Below, in pieces: positions 24,299 through 33,143 of a stretch of DNA of 64,000 nucleotides. Numbering within the stretch: position 1 is the stretch's first letter; each line of letters opens with the position of its first letter. A program made the translations under genes and the position numbers. The DNA comes from Loktanella sp. 3ANDIMAR09 (GTDB taxonomy: Bacteria > Pseudomonadota > Alphaproteobacteria > Rhodobacterales > Rhodobacteraceae). The notes below the pieces were generated by a model. The model did not search any database. It was not told the origin of the DNA and was given only the letters and a program-made list of their open reading frames with translations. The stretch is taken from positions 1-64,000 of the forward strand of contig NZ_LJAK01000004.1 of NCBI RefSeq assembly GCF_001420005.1, in the 5' to 3' direction.

Positions 24299-26266
24299 TT
24301 ATTTTTCTCCTTTTGCTTTAACCAATTCATCCGACCAATCGTCTGCCGTGCCTGACGCCAGATGCGCGCAATTCGCTGCGACCAGTGCCTGCGCCAGATC
24401 GGGGCAGACGGAATTGCCGCAGCAGCTGACCTGCGTGGATTTCGTGAACGGGTGCCAAGTCCAGTCGCCGCCATCGTCGTTCCAGACGCCTTCGATCACG
24501 TAGTCAGGCGGAAAGCCCTGCGCGTTGAACAATTCGCGCGGGGTCAGCATCCGCATTCCAATGTCGACGATCACGCATGTGGTGCCCTGGACCTTGACCG
24601 TGACGAACTCGCGGTGGTCCCATGCGTCGTGGGCCCGCAGGAAGGCCGCGACCTCGCGCGCCCGATCGGCCTGTTCTGTGGTAAAGGGTGGCAATCCCGC
24701 GCTCGCCTCGACGTGGCCCATGCGGTCGCGCACGGTGACGGTGTGCATCGGTTCGTCTGAACGCGCGCCGTCACCGGTGCCGTAGTATTTCGCGATCCAC
24801 GGCAGGACGGCGTTCTGATGCGACCCTGACGCGATGATGGTCGACAGCGGCGCGTCTGCCGCCCGGCCGGGATTGATGCCGCCGTCGCGGGCGCTGTTGT
24901 GCTGGGCGAGAAAGGGCGTGGCAACGGCGTGTTTGATGCCGCCCGCAACAACGGTTCCCAGCGGTGCGCCAACGTCCAGACAGCGTGGGGCCTGACCCTG
25001 TGCCTCGCCATAGCCGCTTTGCACCAACACCGGGGCCAGCATCATGTTCTGATCTTTGCTGGAGGCGCAGATCGTGTGGTGCGGGTCGCGCATGTCGCGG
25101 TTGCCGCCGCCTTGCTGGGCATAGGTCAACACAGGTGCTACCAGCGCGTGATGCTGGCCGCCTGCGGTGACGGTTTTCACGGGGCGGTCAACCTGGCCGT
25201 CACCGCCTGCCGTGTTCGATGTGTAGAGGTGCGTCATCATCGGGGCGATCAGGCCCAGCGGGGCCGCGCCGCCGGGGCGCTTGATGAAGCTGTTCGCGGT
25301 CACGGTCGCCAGCGGGTCGGACAGCGGTTGCCCGGTCGCGCCGCCGTTGAACCGGGTGATGTGTGGGTTCACGATGGCTTTCTCGCCGCGGTTGGCCCCG
25401 GTGATGGTGTTGAACGGGCGGGCGGTATCCTCGAGCCGCGCGCCGTGCGTCAGGTTGACGATGAACGGATCCGCGCTGTCGAGGACATAGCGTTTCAGGC
25501 CACGGGCGATGCGGGCCATCGTGTTGTTGGCAAGCGGGCGCACGGCGGTCAGGTTGTGCTTTGCCTTGATCGTTGCCTTGTCGTCGAAAATCGACGGACA
25601 CGGCAGGGACCAGTCGATGCAGTCCGCCGCGGTGCGCCAAGGCAGGCGGTGGCCGCGTTTCACCGACAGGCTATCAGGATCGCCGTGTGAGGCCTTGGGC
25701 CAGACGATCGGGCGACCGTCGCGCCGCGCGACCATGAAAAACCGCTTGCGGATCGTCGGTGCGCCAAAGTCGCAGGCGCGCAGTTCTTTCCATGCGACGC
25801 GATACCCGGCCTTGCGCAGACGCTTGATCCACAACTCGAACGTGACCCCCTCGAATTCGCGGACCGGGCGGCCATCCTCGTCGACCGGGCCCCAGGTTTT
25901 AAATTCCTCGACGTTCTCCATCAGAATAACGTCGGGGCGCACCTTCTCGGCCCAGTCGACCACGACCCACGCCAGATCGCGGATGTTGCGGTCGCGGGGT
26001 GCGCCGCCCTTGGCCTTGGAGAAATGTTTGCAATCGGGCGAGGCCCACAGCAGGCCGACCGGGCGACCCGCCGCGACCTCGACCGGATCCACGTTCCAGA
26101 TATCGTTGGACAGGTGCAGCGTTTCGGGGTGGTTTGCCGCGTGCAGGGCAAGCGCCGCTGCGTTGTGGTTGATCGCTACGTCAGGGCTGCGGCCAAGGGC
26201 GCGTTCGATCCCGGTGGACGCACCACCGCCGCCGGCAAAGCTGTCGATGATCAGGGGTTGGGTCAC
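24299..26266 (-). CDS. DNA (cytosine-5) methyltransferase with repeated recognition modules
   Basis: The 655-residue protein starts at a GTG (AAGGAG six bases upstream) as VTQPLIIDSFAGGGG, motif I. The catalytic Cys is in ASPDCKHFSKAKGG, in place of the common PCQ. ENVEEF (motif VI) and FGAPTIRKRFFMVARR (motif VIII) follow. Residues of about 290-560 hold seven imperfect modules with a [D/A/E]P..T[V/I].A core, which replace a conventional target-recognition domain. The C-terminus has the motif IX-X region RMLTPRELFNAQGFPPDYVI. It should protect phage DNA from host enzymes. Confidence 0.9.
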   Translation of the reverse strand: MTQPLIIDSFAGGGGASTGIERALGRSPDVAINHNAAALALHAANHPETLHLSNDIWNVDPVEVAAGRPVGLLWASPDCKHFSKAKGGAPRDRNIRDLAWVVVDWAEKVRPDVILMENVEEFKTWGPVDEDGRPVREFEGVTFELWIKRLRKAGYRVAWKELRACDFGAPTIRKRFFMVARRDGRPIVWPKASHGDPDSLSVKRGHRLPWRTAADCIDWSLPCPSIFDDKATIKAKHNLTAVRPLANNTMARIARGLKRYVLDSADPFIVNLTHGARLEDTARPFNTITGANRGEKAIVNPHITRFNGGATGQPLSDPLATVTANSFIKRPGGAAPLGLIAPMMTHLYTSNTAGGDGQVDRPVKTVTAGGQHHALVAPVLTYAQQGGGNRDMRDPHHTICASSKDQNMMLAPVLVQSGYGEAQGQAPRCLDVGAPLGTVVAGGIKHAVATPFLAQHNSARDGGINPGRAADAPLSTIIASGSHQNAVLPWIAKYYGTGDGARSDEPMHTVTVRDRMGHVEASAGLPPFTTEQADRAREVAAFLRAHDAWDHREFVTVKVQGTTCVIVDIGMRMLTPRELFNAQGFPPDYVIEGVWNDDGGDWTWHPFTKSTQVSCCGNSVCPDLAQALVAANCAHLASGTADDWSDELVKAKGEK

Positions 26267-26309
26267 GTTTTTCTCCTTTGCTACAAATCTCAACTTGAGG
26301 AATTTTCGA

Positions 26310-26558
26310 TCATTCCGCGGGCCCGCCTTTGAACAGCGCCTCGGCGCGGTCGATTGCGGTCAGGCGCGGTGGCCCGGCCTTTTCGGCCCGACCCCGGATC
26401 AGCCGGGCAACGCGGGTTTTCAGGCGCGCCTTTTCCGTCCAAAGCGTTTGGATCAGCCGCGCCTGTCGATCGTTGCGGGCCTGCAATTCGGCAATTTCGC
26501 GCCGCATTTCATTATTGGCGCGCATCAGGCGCAGCGTTTCGTTTTTCGCCCATCCCAT
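26310..26558 (-). CDS. Small coiled-coil phage hypothetical
   Basis: This 82-residue basic protein (MGWAKNETLRLMRANNEMRR at the start) is helical with heptad-like hydrophobics over residues of about 5-55. The ATG overlaps the upstream stop as TAATG, and GGGGGA lies six bases before it. The frame continues upstream but that part is Arg-rich shadow sequence. Function is unknown. Confidence 0.6.
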   Translation of the reverse strand: MGWAKNETLRLMRANNEMRREIAELQARNDRQARLIQTLWTEKARLKTRVARLIRGRAEKAGPPRLTAIDRAEALFKGGPAE

Positions 26559-26845
26559 TATGAATCCCCCATGACATTTTCGCCCGGCACACCGTTTGGC
26601 CTTTCGGACTCTTTTTTCCTTTGGTTTCGCCGCGCCCTTTCGGCGATCTGGTCCCTGACGTGTCGATCGCCGCCGTAATGGCTGATCACGGTCAGCGTTT
26701 CCGCGGCGGTTTCGATTACGGCGATTTCCTCGACGCTCAATCGGATCAGCCCCTCGCCGTCCTTGCCGGATTTCATTTTCATCCGGCGCGCGATCGAGGC
26801 CAAAACGCAGGACATATCGTCCAGCGTCATTTTCACCCTTGCCAT
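26558..26845 (-). CDS. Small phage hypothetical
   Basis: This 95-residue protein is mostly helical, with a basic tail. AAGGGGG precedes the ATG. It overlaps the upstream gene by 13 bases and the downstream gene by one base. No family is recognised; it belongs to the early operon of small proteins. Confidence 0.55.
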   Translation of the reverse strand: MARVKMTLDDMSCVLASIARRMKMKSGKDGEGLIRLSVEEIAVIETAAETLTVISHYGGDRHVRDQIAERARRNQRKKESERPNGVPGENVMGDS

Positions 26846-27306
26846 AGCGGCACCCCCTTTTCGGATAGTCGGACGGATATGATCGCAAGGCCTCGATCAC
26901 GCAGGGCGTGGCCGCGTGACCGCGAAAGGCCGAGTTTTTCGAGCATTTTTGCAAACGAGCGATCGGCGGCCTCGGCCAAGCAGGCGGCCGACACGGCCCG
27001 CGCCATATCAGGATCCCGCATCCCGCCTTTCGTCAGGTATTCCGACGGCCAGCAAAGCGCCTCGTAATATCGACTGACGTCCTCGGGCGTGACCGGGATC
27101 GGCGCGGCCGCCTCCAATTCGTCGACAGGAACAACGGAGTCCCAGCCCTCGGCTAGTCGGTCCTCAATATCCATCTGTATCGCCGGCATGCCGCTGGATA
27201 TCCCGCGGGGGCCGTCCTTTGACGGAACCCGCGCCTGCCAGCGCATCGCCTCAACGATTGCCTCGCGCACAAGGTCAGGCGTCCAGGTTTCGACCGGTCT
27301 GCTCAT
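26833..27306 (-). CDS. DUF6362-like hypothetical, possible HTH regulator
   Basis: The 157-residue protein resembles a phage family (DUF6362) by its N-terminal WTPDLVREAIVEAMRW, a central P.TPEDVSRYYEAL, and a C-terminal helical repeat with KLGLSRSRGHALRDRGLAII, which looks like an HTH. A regulatory or packaging role is speculative. It is coupled by ATGA to the upstream gene. Confidence 0.55.
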   Translation of the reverse strand: MSRPVETWTPDLVREAIVEAMRWQARVPSKDGPRGISSGMPAIQMDIEDRLAEGWDSVVPVDELEAAAPIPVTPEDVSRYYEALCWPSEYLTKGGMRDPDMARAVSAACLAEAADRSFAKMLEKLGLSRSRGHALRDRGLAIISVRLSEKGVPLWQG

Positions 27307-27743
27307 GGTGTTGTCACTTTCTTGATTGCCTCTTTTGCGGGCGTCCCGGTCGCGACGAGGGCCGCCGCACGGTCGGATTGACGAACCGTCATTCCCGCCA
27401 TCGGCGTGCCGTCAAATCGCTTGCACGCCCGGTCGAACCGCAGCCCATAGGCGGCCGACATGTGCTTTACGGCGCGGATCGAACGGGAAAGGTGCCGGGC
27501 GGTCTGCTGGCGCGTCAGCCCGGCCTTGGCACACGCGCGGTAATCTTCGACCGTCAGACAGTTCGGCATATACGCGCGTCGCCCGCATTGATCGCGCGCG
27601 ACCTTGATGCCGGCGCGGCGCAAAAGGCTGAAGGTCACATTATAGGACTGCCCGAACCGCCGAGCGATTTCGCGCACGGTGTGGGTTTCGGCGTTGTCGC
27701 GGGCAAAGGCGACGATTTCGGCGTTTCGGGCGCGCACGTTCAT
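27303..27743 (-). CDS. Phage hypothetical with repeated HTH-like segments
   Basis: This 146-residue protein starts at 27743 through an ATGA overlap. It has two or three HTH-like units: HTVREIARRFGQSYNVTFSL at about 21-40, AKAGLTRQQTARHLSRSIRA at about 72-91, and DRAAALVATGTPAKEAI at about 124-140. It probably binds DNA, but I recognise no family. Confidence 0.6.
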   Translation of the reverse strand: MNVRARNAEIVAFARDNAETHTVREIARRFGQSYNVTFSLLRRAGIKVARDQCGRRAYMPNCLTVEDYRACAKAGLTRQQTARHLSRSIRAVKHMSAAYGLRFDRACKRFDGTPMAGMTVRQSDRAAALVATGTPAKEAIKKVTTP

Positions 27744-28276
27744 TCTGACGCCCCCGCGGCGCTGAATTTGTCGACCTCGTTCCCCCATGACTCCCAACCC
27801 CGACGGGTCGTTCGGGCGAATAGTTCCAGCTTGCGTTGGCAAGGCCACGCCGCCTCGATCCGGCGCACAATTTCGTCGGGCTTCCGGCTGTGTTCGCGCT
27901 GCTGACCGCTGATCACCGAGTCTGGAAACGGGCAAGGCTTTGGCAACGGGAGCCGGCCGCGCTTGCAGATCAACAGCAGCTCGTGGCGATTGCGCGCCCA
28001 ATATCCGGTGCCGATCCGGTCTTTGATCCAGACGACTTGGCTCACGTATTTGAAGCCCCAGGCAGGCGGCACTGCCATCGACCGGGCCAACATCGGGGCG
28101 GTTGTCCACATCAACAGAAGTGCGTCCTTGGCCGCCCAATCCCTGACAGGCAAAGCGCATATTTCGGCGTCGCTCATACAGGCGTAGTGCCGACGCGGGT
28201 TCCGTCCGGGCTTGGCCGCGCTGTTGCTGGCAAATTTCCAAGGCGGGTCAGCATAGATCAGATCAAACGGGCCCAT
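27740..28276 (-). CDS. MT-A70 family DNA N6-adenine methyltransferase
   Basis: The 178-residue protein carries the MT-A70 catalytic motif DPPW (FDLIYADPPWKF, about 5-15), then DALLLMWTTAPML and ISGQQREHSRKPDEI, the conserved H.RKP segment. MT-A70 enzymes in phages methylate adenine in DNA. The ATG at 28276 overlaps the upstream stop as TGATG; a TTG two codons upstream is possible. It is the third methyltransferase of the operon. Confidence 0.88.
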   Translation of the reverse strand: MGPFDLIYADPPWKFASNSAAKPGRNPRRHYACMSDAEICALPVRDWAAKDALLLMWTTAPMLARSMAVPPAWGFKYVSQVVWIKDRIGTGYWARNRHELLLICKRGRLPLPKPCPFPDSVISGQQREHSRKPDEIVRRIEAAWPCQRKLELFARTTRRGWESWGNEVDKFSAAGASE

Positions 28277-28506
28277 CACCAATAACCCGCCCGCACGTCG
28301 ATCTCTTTTTCACCGGAGAAACCGGGCAGTCTGCGCGTGGACGCTGCAATGTCGTCGTTTCGGACCGCGTTTGACTTGGTGTTCACATAGGCCAAGCCCA
28401 CGCCCAGGCGGGCCGCGATATCCTTTGCGATTTCGCCGGCGCACCGCAGTTTCAGTATTTCCAGAACGCGCTCGTCGTCGTTGCGACTTGGGGTGGGGCT
28501 TGCCAT
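28276..28506 (-). CDS. Small HTH protein (LuxR/sigma-4-like)
   Basis: This 76-residue protein has an HTH over residues of about 12-45 (VLEILKLRCAGEIAKDIAAR, then LGVGLAYVNTKSNAV). It resembles the C-terminal HTH of sigma factors or GerE-type regulators. The start overlaps the primase stop as TGATG. The likely role is as a small phage regulator or DNA-binding accessory protein. Confidence 0.55.
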   Translation of the reverse strand: MASPTPSRNDDERVLEILKLRCAGEIAKDIAARLGVGLAYVNTKSNAVRNDDIAASTRRLPGFSGEKEIDVRAGYW

Positions 28507-30902
28507 CAGTGGAATTCCTCAACATCGAATGGAAGGTCGTTTGAAACGGGGGGCTGATCGCCGGGGCCGTCGGCGTGATCGTTGTCGATCGCGGCGCGCC
28601 GACCGTTTGGCCGCGCGAACCCCATCACGGGCTTTCCGGTCAACCAGACCAGATCCTCGGACATGCCGATGATGCCTTTCCCGTGCAGGTGATCGCGGGC
28701 CCGCGTCGCCGCCTTGCGGTTTGCGTCCAGATGCCGCGCGCGCGCATCTTCCTCGCTTGTCCCTTTCGGGCGGTCAGCGATTGCGGAGGGATCGTTCATC
28801 ACCGCTTTGAGGTGGGCCGATACGTCCTTTTTATCGACGACCCGGACGCTGTCGGGCAGGCCAAGCATTGACGGCGCGGGGCGACCCCGGTCGTTTATGA
28901 CCTCGTGGATGGCCCGCAGAACCTGCATATTTGTGCCCGAGACCCGCACCGCGCCGTCGCCCTGCGTCGCCGCCTCCTCGGCCCCGATCGGCGGGGAAAC
29001 GACGCAAGACGTGATTTCGTCGCCGTCCTCGTCGTGGCCCAGCACGACCTGCGGCAAAACGAACTTGCAGGACACACCGTCCTCGCCCTCTTTCATCTTG
29101 GAAATCGACCACTCGCGCACCTGACGGCCGTTCGAGTCGAACATATCCTCGACCTTGCGAACGTGGATCGTCGAGTCGACAGCGGCGAAAAGCGATGTAT
29201 GCCCGCGGGCCTTGGTCCCGCCGGCATTCATGTGGTGGACCAACATGACGTGGGCACCCGTTTTGCGCCGGATATATTCGCAACGCTCGATGATCGCGCC
29301 CATGTCGCGGCCGTCGTTTTCGTTCGCGCCTGGCGTTGCCCGGTTGAACGTATCAATGACGATCAGGCGCAGCGGTTCATCGCGATACGCGGCCCATTCC
29401 AAGGCCTCGGACGCAAGGTTTTCCGCGTCGGCGTCGCTGTTGAAAAGGTCTATCTGCGATTGCAACAGGATTAGCGGCAGGTCTTGATCGTCGCATCCAT
29501 TATGCAGCGCGTAGGCCGGGAGGCGACGCCGACGAAGGCCGGCGGCGCTTTCCCCCGCCTGATAGACGACCGCGCCGCGCGAAACGCGCCGGTCGTTGAA
29601 TTTGACGCCACGCGCGACAGCCATCGCGATATCGACCGCAACAAAGGACTTTCCCGATTGGCTTTCGCCGACAAGCAGGCTGATCTCGTTCTGCGTCAAA
29701 ATTCCTTTGATCAGCGGCTCGACCTTTGGGCCCGGGTCAGAAAGGTTTTTGAACTGAACCGCGCCAAACTTGGAAAAGGGCGGCAGAGGTTTCCAAGGGC
29801 GCGCGATTTCCCGGCGCAGCCTGAACAGCTTTTCAGCCGTGCCACCGGCCGGAATCCAATCGTCGACGCTGCCCGAAACCGGAACGCCGGGCAGTTCGAG
29901 TATTTCAACGCTTTCGGCGATCCCCTTGAGCATACCGCCGACCGATTGCGCGTGATCCTGACCCGGGAAAACCGGGCGACCGTCTGAATGGAACCGGAGC
30001 GAACCGTCAGGTTTTCGGGCCTGGGCATCGTTGTCGGGAATGATCGTGACGTTCGCGCCCTTAAACCACTTTGCGTGTTCGGCCATAAATTTGCCCGCCC
30101 CGCCGTGGTTTGTCGTCGCCGGGACGCCGATTTCCCGAAGCATGTCGGCCTTCTTTTCGCCCTCGACGACAAAAACGCGCTGACCGGCCTTGATCGCCTC
30201 CAAAAGTTCCGGGAGGCGATAGGGCAACGGCTTGGCCGCGGCATTCTTGTAAACAAACTGTTCGGGCTTTTGTGGGTGCGGCCGCCGCTGCAGAAACGTC
30301 TTTCCGCGCCCCTTTGCGCTGTTCTGATCGTCCCATTCATAGCGCACGACCTGATACGCCAAGACTCCCTTTTCGTTCGCATATTCGTGGATGGCGGTCA
30401 GTCGGGCCCCGTCGGGAATATGCGGCGGGATCCAGTTTCCGTCGGTGTCCCGATGAACAGGCCGCTGATCGTCGCCTTGATGGAACCCGCCTCCCTGGGC
30501 CACGTCCTCGTAGGCGTCGACCGGCGGCAGGGGCGGCCCCTCGTCGCGATCAAATCGGTCGCGAAGATTGGTCGCGTCTTTGACCGGGTCACGGCGTTCG
30601 CTTTGCCTTTGCACCGGCGGCTCGCCCGATCCTATGTCGAACCCGTTTTCGCGCATCCAGCGGGCGGCATGGCCGCCTGAAACGCTTTGTCCGGTTTCGC
30701 GCTCGATAAACCAAAGAACGCCGCCGCCTTCGTTTTGCGCGTGGTCGAAAAACTGCCCGGTCTCCAAATCAACCGATAGGCTCCCGCCCGGCCAGAAGCG
30801 CAGCTCTTTAGGCTTTGACAGCGCCTTATTCGGTTCCCCCATCAGCAGGCGCGCGACGGCCTCGGCGTGGCGCGCAATGCTGTCAACTTTGGTCGTCGAC
30901 AT
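28506..30902 (-). CDS. Primase-helicase (TOPRIM plus RecA-like AAA ATPase)
   Basis: The 798-residue replication protein has an N-terminal zinc-free primase-like region (LRFWPGGSLSVD), a TOPRIM domain at about 235-330 (VFVVEGEKKADML and VTIIPDNDAQA), and a RecA-like ATPase at about 415-640 with Walker A GESQSGKS, Walker B LRLIVIDTF and a VMLVHHMN motif III. The C-terminus is a charged helical region that may bind DNA. It probably primes and unwinds phage DNA. The operon downstream depends on it by tight overlaps. Confidence 0.87.
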   Translation of the reverse strand: MSTTKVDSIARHAEAVARLLMGEPNKALSKPKELRFWPGGSLSVDLETGQFFDHAQNEGGGVLWFIERETGQSVSGGHAARWMRENGFDIGSGEPPVQRQSERRDPVKDATNLRDRFDRDEGPPLPPVDAYEDVAQGGGFHQGDDQRPVHRDTDGNWIPPHIPDGARLTAIHEYANEKGVLAYQVVRYEWDDQNSAKGRGKTFLQRRPHPQKPEQFVYKNAAAKPLPYRLPELLEAIKAGQRVFVVEGEKKADMLREIGVPATTNHGGAGKFMAEHAKWFKGANVTIIPDNDAQARKPDGSLRFHSDGRPVFPGQDHAQSVGGMLKGIAESVEILELPGVPVSGSVDDWIPAGGTAEKLFRLRREIARPWKPLPPFSKFGAVQFKNLSDPGPKVEPLIKGILTQNEISLLVGESQSGKSFVAVDIAMAVARGVKFNDRRVSRGAVVYQAGESAAGLRRRRLPAYALHNGCDDQDLPLILLQSQIDLFNSDADAENLASEALEWAAYRDEPLRLIVIDTFNRATPGANENDGRDMGAIIERCEYIRRKTGAHVMLVHHMNAGGTKARGHTSLFAAVDSTIHVRKVEDMFDSNGRQVREWSISKMKEGEDGVSCKFVLPQVVLGHDEDGDEITSCVVSPPIGAEEAATQGDGAVRVSGTNMQVLRAIHEVINDRGRPAPSMLGLPDSVRVVDKKDVSAHLKAVMNDPSAIADRPKGTSEEDARARHLDANRKAATRARDHLHGKGIIGMSEDLVWLTGKPVMGFARPNGRRAAIDNDHADGPGDQPPVSNDLPFDVEEFH

Positions 30903-30907
30903 ACCCC

Positions 30908-31453
30908 CTACCCCCGGCCCAGCGGCAGCGGCGTGGCGATATCTTTCCCGGGCTCAAGGATGGCGCTGGCAAATAGCGCAATCGCGATCGCGTCGGCCTC
31001 GTTGTCGTCCGTCGGGCGATAACCAAGGATCGACAGCATACGAGCCACCGCGATTTTGGCCTCGCCCTTTGGCGGGCGGCCTTTTAAAAGGTGCTTCCGC
31101 ACAGACTGAACGGGGGCCTCGAAAATACGCGGGATGCCGCAAATGCGCGACCGCGCCTCGGTGACAGCGCAAAGCCCAAGAAGAAGCCGGATCGTGTCGA
31201 AGTTTGTCGTCGCCCTGCCCGTTTTCGGGTTTTTCATGTGGCGCGGGTCCATCGGCTGCTCGTAAACGACCGCCGTGATTTCATTTTCTCGAAAGATATC
31301 GTCCAGCCATTCGGAATACCGGGCAAAGGCCATCGCCTGATCCTCTTTCGGACCGGCAAAACGAACGGAACCCGACCGCATGGAAACGCCCGGCGTGCAA
31401 ATCGCCCAGCCGGTTGTCGTTGCAAGGTCAAGGGCAAGGATTTTCGTAGGCAT
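30908..31453 (-). CDS. RuvC-like Holliday-junction endonuclease
   Basis: This 181-residue protein has the RNase H/RuvC fold: first Asp in ILALDLATTTGWA, then a Glu in AVVYEQPM, and the closing Asp pair in TDDNEADAIAIALFA. KGRPPKGEAK is the basic loop. It probably resolves branched DNA before packaging. The gene starts five bases upstream of the primase-helicase gene region, with the same direction. Confidence 0.82.
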   Translation of the reverse strand: MPTKILALDLATTTGWAICTPGVSMRSGSVRFAGPKEDQAMAFARYSEWLDDIFRENEITAVVYEQPMDPRHMKNPKTGRATTNFDTIRLLLGLCAVTEARSRICGIPRIFEAPVQSVRKHLLKGRPPKGEAKIAVARMLSILGYRPTDDNEADAIAIALFASAILEPGKDIATPLPLGRG

Positions 31454-31471
31454 GCAGACTCCGTGCGGGGC

Positions 31472-31552
31472 CTTCGCCCCGTCAAAATTGGCTGACGGTT
31501 CAGATCGGTGTTTTGCGCCTGGGGCGCGTCCCGCCCGAACAGATCGGGCGGG
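31472..31552 (-). other. Pair of GC-rich stem-loops upstream of the RuvC-like gene
   Basis: The gap 31454-31560 holds no gene. It has two hairpins: CGGGGC / GCCCCG at 31472-31487 with a 4-base loop, and a perfect 9-bp stem CCCGCCCGA / TCGGGCGGG at 31530-31552 with a 5-base loop. Neither is followed by a U-tract on the minus strand. They may adjust expression between early genes. Confidence 0.4.
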
Positions 31553-31560
31553 AAAAGGGA

Positions 31561-31827
31561 TTAGGGTCGGTGGCCTTTGAAAAGGCGCGGGCGACTGATG
31601 CGGGTGACGTTTCCGTCGTCGTCGAACGCAACCGCGTGCCGCGACGCCCGGGTGATGTGCTTGCGCGCCGGCGTCCCGCGATTGGCGTGCGGGGCTTTAT
31701 AGTCGCGGAGGGAATTCCCGCCGTCGACGATATCGAGGATCAGACGCTGCGCGTCGTTCAGGTCAAAGCGATCACGGCCCGCCAGATCCCCAGGTCGCGT
31801 TGCGACCTTGTAGGACGCCGGGATCAT
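31561..31827 (-). CDS. Small phage hypothetical
   Basis: This 88-residue basic protein has an N-terminal RFDLNDAQRLILDIVDGG segment, then a RGTPARKHITRASRHAV part that could contact nucleic acid. It overlaps the upstream gene by ATGA. I recognise no family. Confidence 0.5.
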   Translation of the reverse strand: MIPASYKVATRPGDLAGRDRFDLNDAQRLILDIVDGGNSLRDYKAPHANRGTPARKHITRASRHAVAFDDDGNVTRISRPRLFKGHRP

Positions 31828-32249
31828 TGCACGACGCTCATTGCTGGCGCGGCCTTGGCCGGGACCGGATCGCCACCGTTTGCGTTTGTGGCCTGCCGCT
31901 GGGCCTCGCGTTCGCGTTCGCGATCGACGATCCGGCCCATGACGGAAATCAGGTCGTCGTCAAACGCGTCGCGATGGGCAAACATTCCCATAAAATCCGC
32001 GCCCTGAATCAGTTCCCGCAGGAATGTGGTCTGGGTCGGCGGTTCCTTCTTTGACAGCTTGGCGACCGTTGTCAGCGCCTGCTTGTCGAGGGCGTGATCG
32101 TCGGCAAAGGTCTTTGTAGCCGACGCGGCGACGCCGTTATGTTCCTTGGCCTTTTCCTTGGCCGTGTTGATCTGGCCGATCGCGTCGCGATACTTGTCGC
32201 GGGTCAGCGTCACGGTTTCGACCGTGTCAGTCTTGAGTGTTTTCGCCAT
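31824..32249 (-). CDS. Phage hypothetical, helical (possibly GapR-like)
   Basis: This 141-residue protein has a helical core (KYRDAIGQINTAKEKAKEHN and LDKQALTTVAKLSKKEPPTQ) whose helix-loop-helix layout faintly recalls the GapR/DUF2312 DNA-binding fold. The last 35 residues are charged and low-complexity. It overlaps the upstream gene by 23 bases. The GapR resemblance is weak and unverified. Confidence 0.5.
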   Translation of the reverse strand: MAKTLKTDTVETVTLTRDKYRDAIGQINTAKEKAKEHNGVAASATKTFADDHALDKQALTTVAKLSKKEPPTQTTFLRELIQGADFMGMFAHRDAFDDDLISVMGRIVDREREREAQRQATNANGGDPVPAKAAPAMSVVQ

Positions 32250-32631
32250 CTTTGGAGTCCTTTTCCAATTTTGCCGCGCGTCGCTTTTTCAGCCACGCCC
32301 GGATTTCGGTCGATTGAACGTCGTCGTCGAAAGGGAGAGGTTCGCAGCGCGGAACCTCGGCAGGCCAAGGCAATTCGCTGGGCCAAATTTGCGAAATCAG
32401 GCCGAGGGCCCGATCCATGCGATGCGAGGAAAATTTGAAGGGCGTTCCCGAAATCACCGAATAGCGCGCGGTCTGAAAAAACCGGGTGTCGTTCAGCAAA
32501 ATCGAGGAAAGGGCCGCGGGACCGGTGCCGTAAAAAATACAGAGGTCCGAGACCAAGATCGAAAGGTCAAACGCGACGCGCTGGGAATAAACCCGCCGGG
32601 ACGCCGCAACGTGCTGGAAGCCTTGTCCCAT
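32227..32631 (-). CDS. Phage hypothetical
   Basis: This 134-residue protein starts at 32631, four bases after the upstream stop. It has a compact hydrophobic part, FDLSILVSDLCIFYGTG, and a C-terminal basic tail (WLKKRRAAKLEKD). The part of the frame further upstream is shadow sequence. Function is unknown. Confidence 0.55.
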   Translation of the reverse strand: MGQGFQHVAASRRVYSQRVAFDLSILVSDLCIFYGTGPAALSSILLNDTRFFQTARYSVISGTPFKFSSHRMDRALGLISQIWPSELPWPAEVPRCEPLPFDDDVQSTEIRAWLKKRRAAKLEKDSKDGENTQD

Positions 32632-32635
32632 ATCG

Positions 32636-33076
32636 TCAGCCCCCCGCCTCGATCGTTGCGCGGGCGGTTCGCAGCGCCTCAATCGCTTCGTCAATCTCGG
32701 AAAGGGCATCCGCCCGGCAGTTGTCCTCGGCGCTGGATTGCGCCGAAAGGATCGCCGCGACAGCCTCGCCACATTCTTTGGATATCGCGCCCGCCTGTCG
32801 CGTGATGCAAAGGCTCGAACCGGCACCGGTTTCCTTGAGGCGGCGCGCCATCATCCGCGTGACCGGATATTTCCCGGCGGCATCCTCAAGCGCGAGAATG
32901 TCAGCCAGCGGCCAATCAAGCGAACCGGAGCGTCGCCGGGAAATTGTCGCCTTTGAAACCCCGTTGCCCAATCGGGCGACGATCGTATCAGCGGCCGCGT
33001 CGTAGCACTGAAACGTGCCGTCGATCAGGGCCGACACAAGGGCGTTGATCTGCGCCCGTGGGTTCCCGCCGATCAT
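32636..33076 (-). CDS. HTH protein in CII position (early regulator)
   Basis: The 146-residue protein starts at 33076, with GAGGT six bases upstream. Residues of about 30-80 look like an HTH (VARLGNGVSKATISRRRSGS, then LDWPLADILALED), resembling phage regulatory proteins of the CII type. A long acidic helical C-terminus (about 100-146) could oligomerise. It is the second gene after Cro, the usual place of CII. The assignment is by position and fold. Confidence 0.55.
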   Translation of the reverse strand: MIGGNPRAQINALVSALIDGTFQCYDAAADTIVARLGNGVSKATISRRRSGSLDWPLADILALEDAAGKYPVTRMMARRLKETGAGSSLCITRQAGAISKECGEAVAAILSAQSSAEDNCRADALSEIDEAIEALRTARATIEAGG

Positions 33077-33143
33077 CGTGCAACCTCGTTGCTTTGCCCT
33101 GCCCGCGATTGGCGACCATGTTTGAGGCATGAAACAAAAAACA

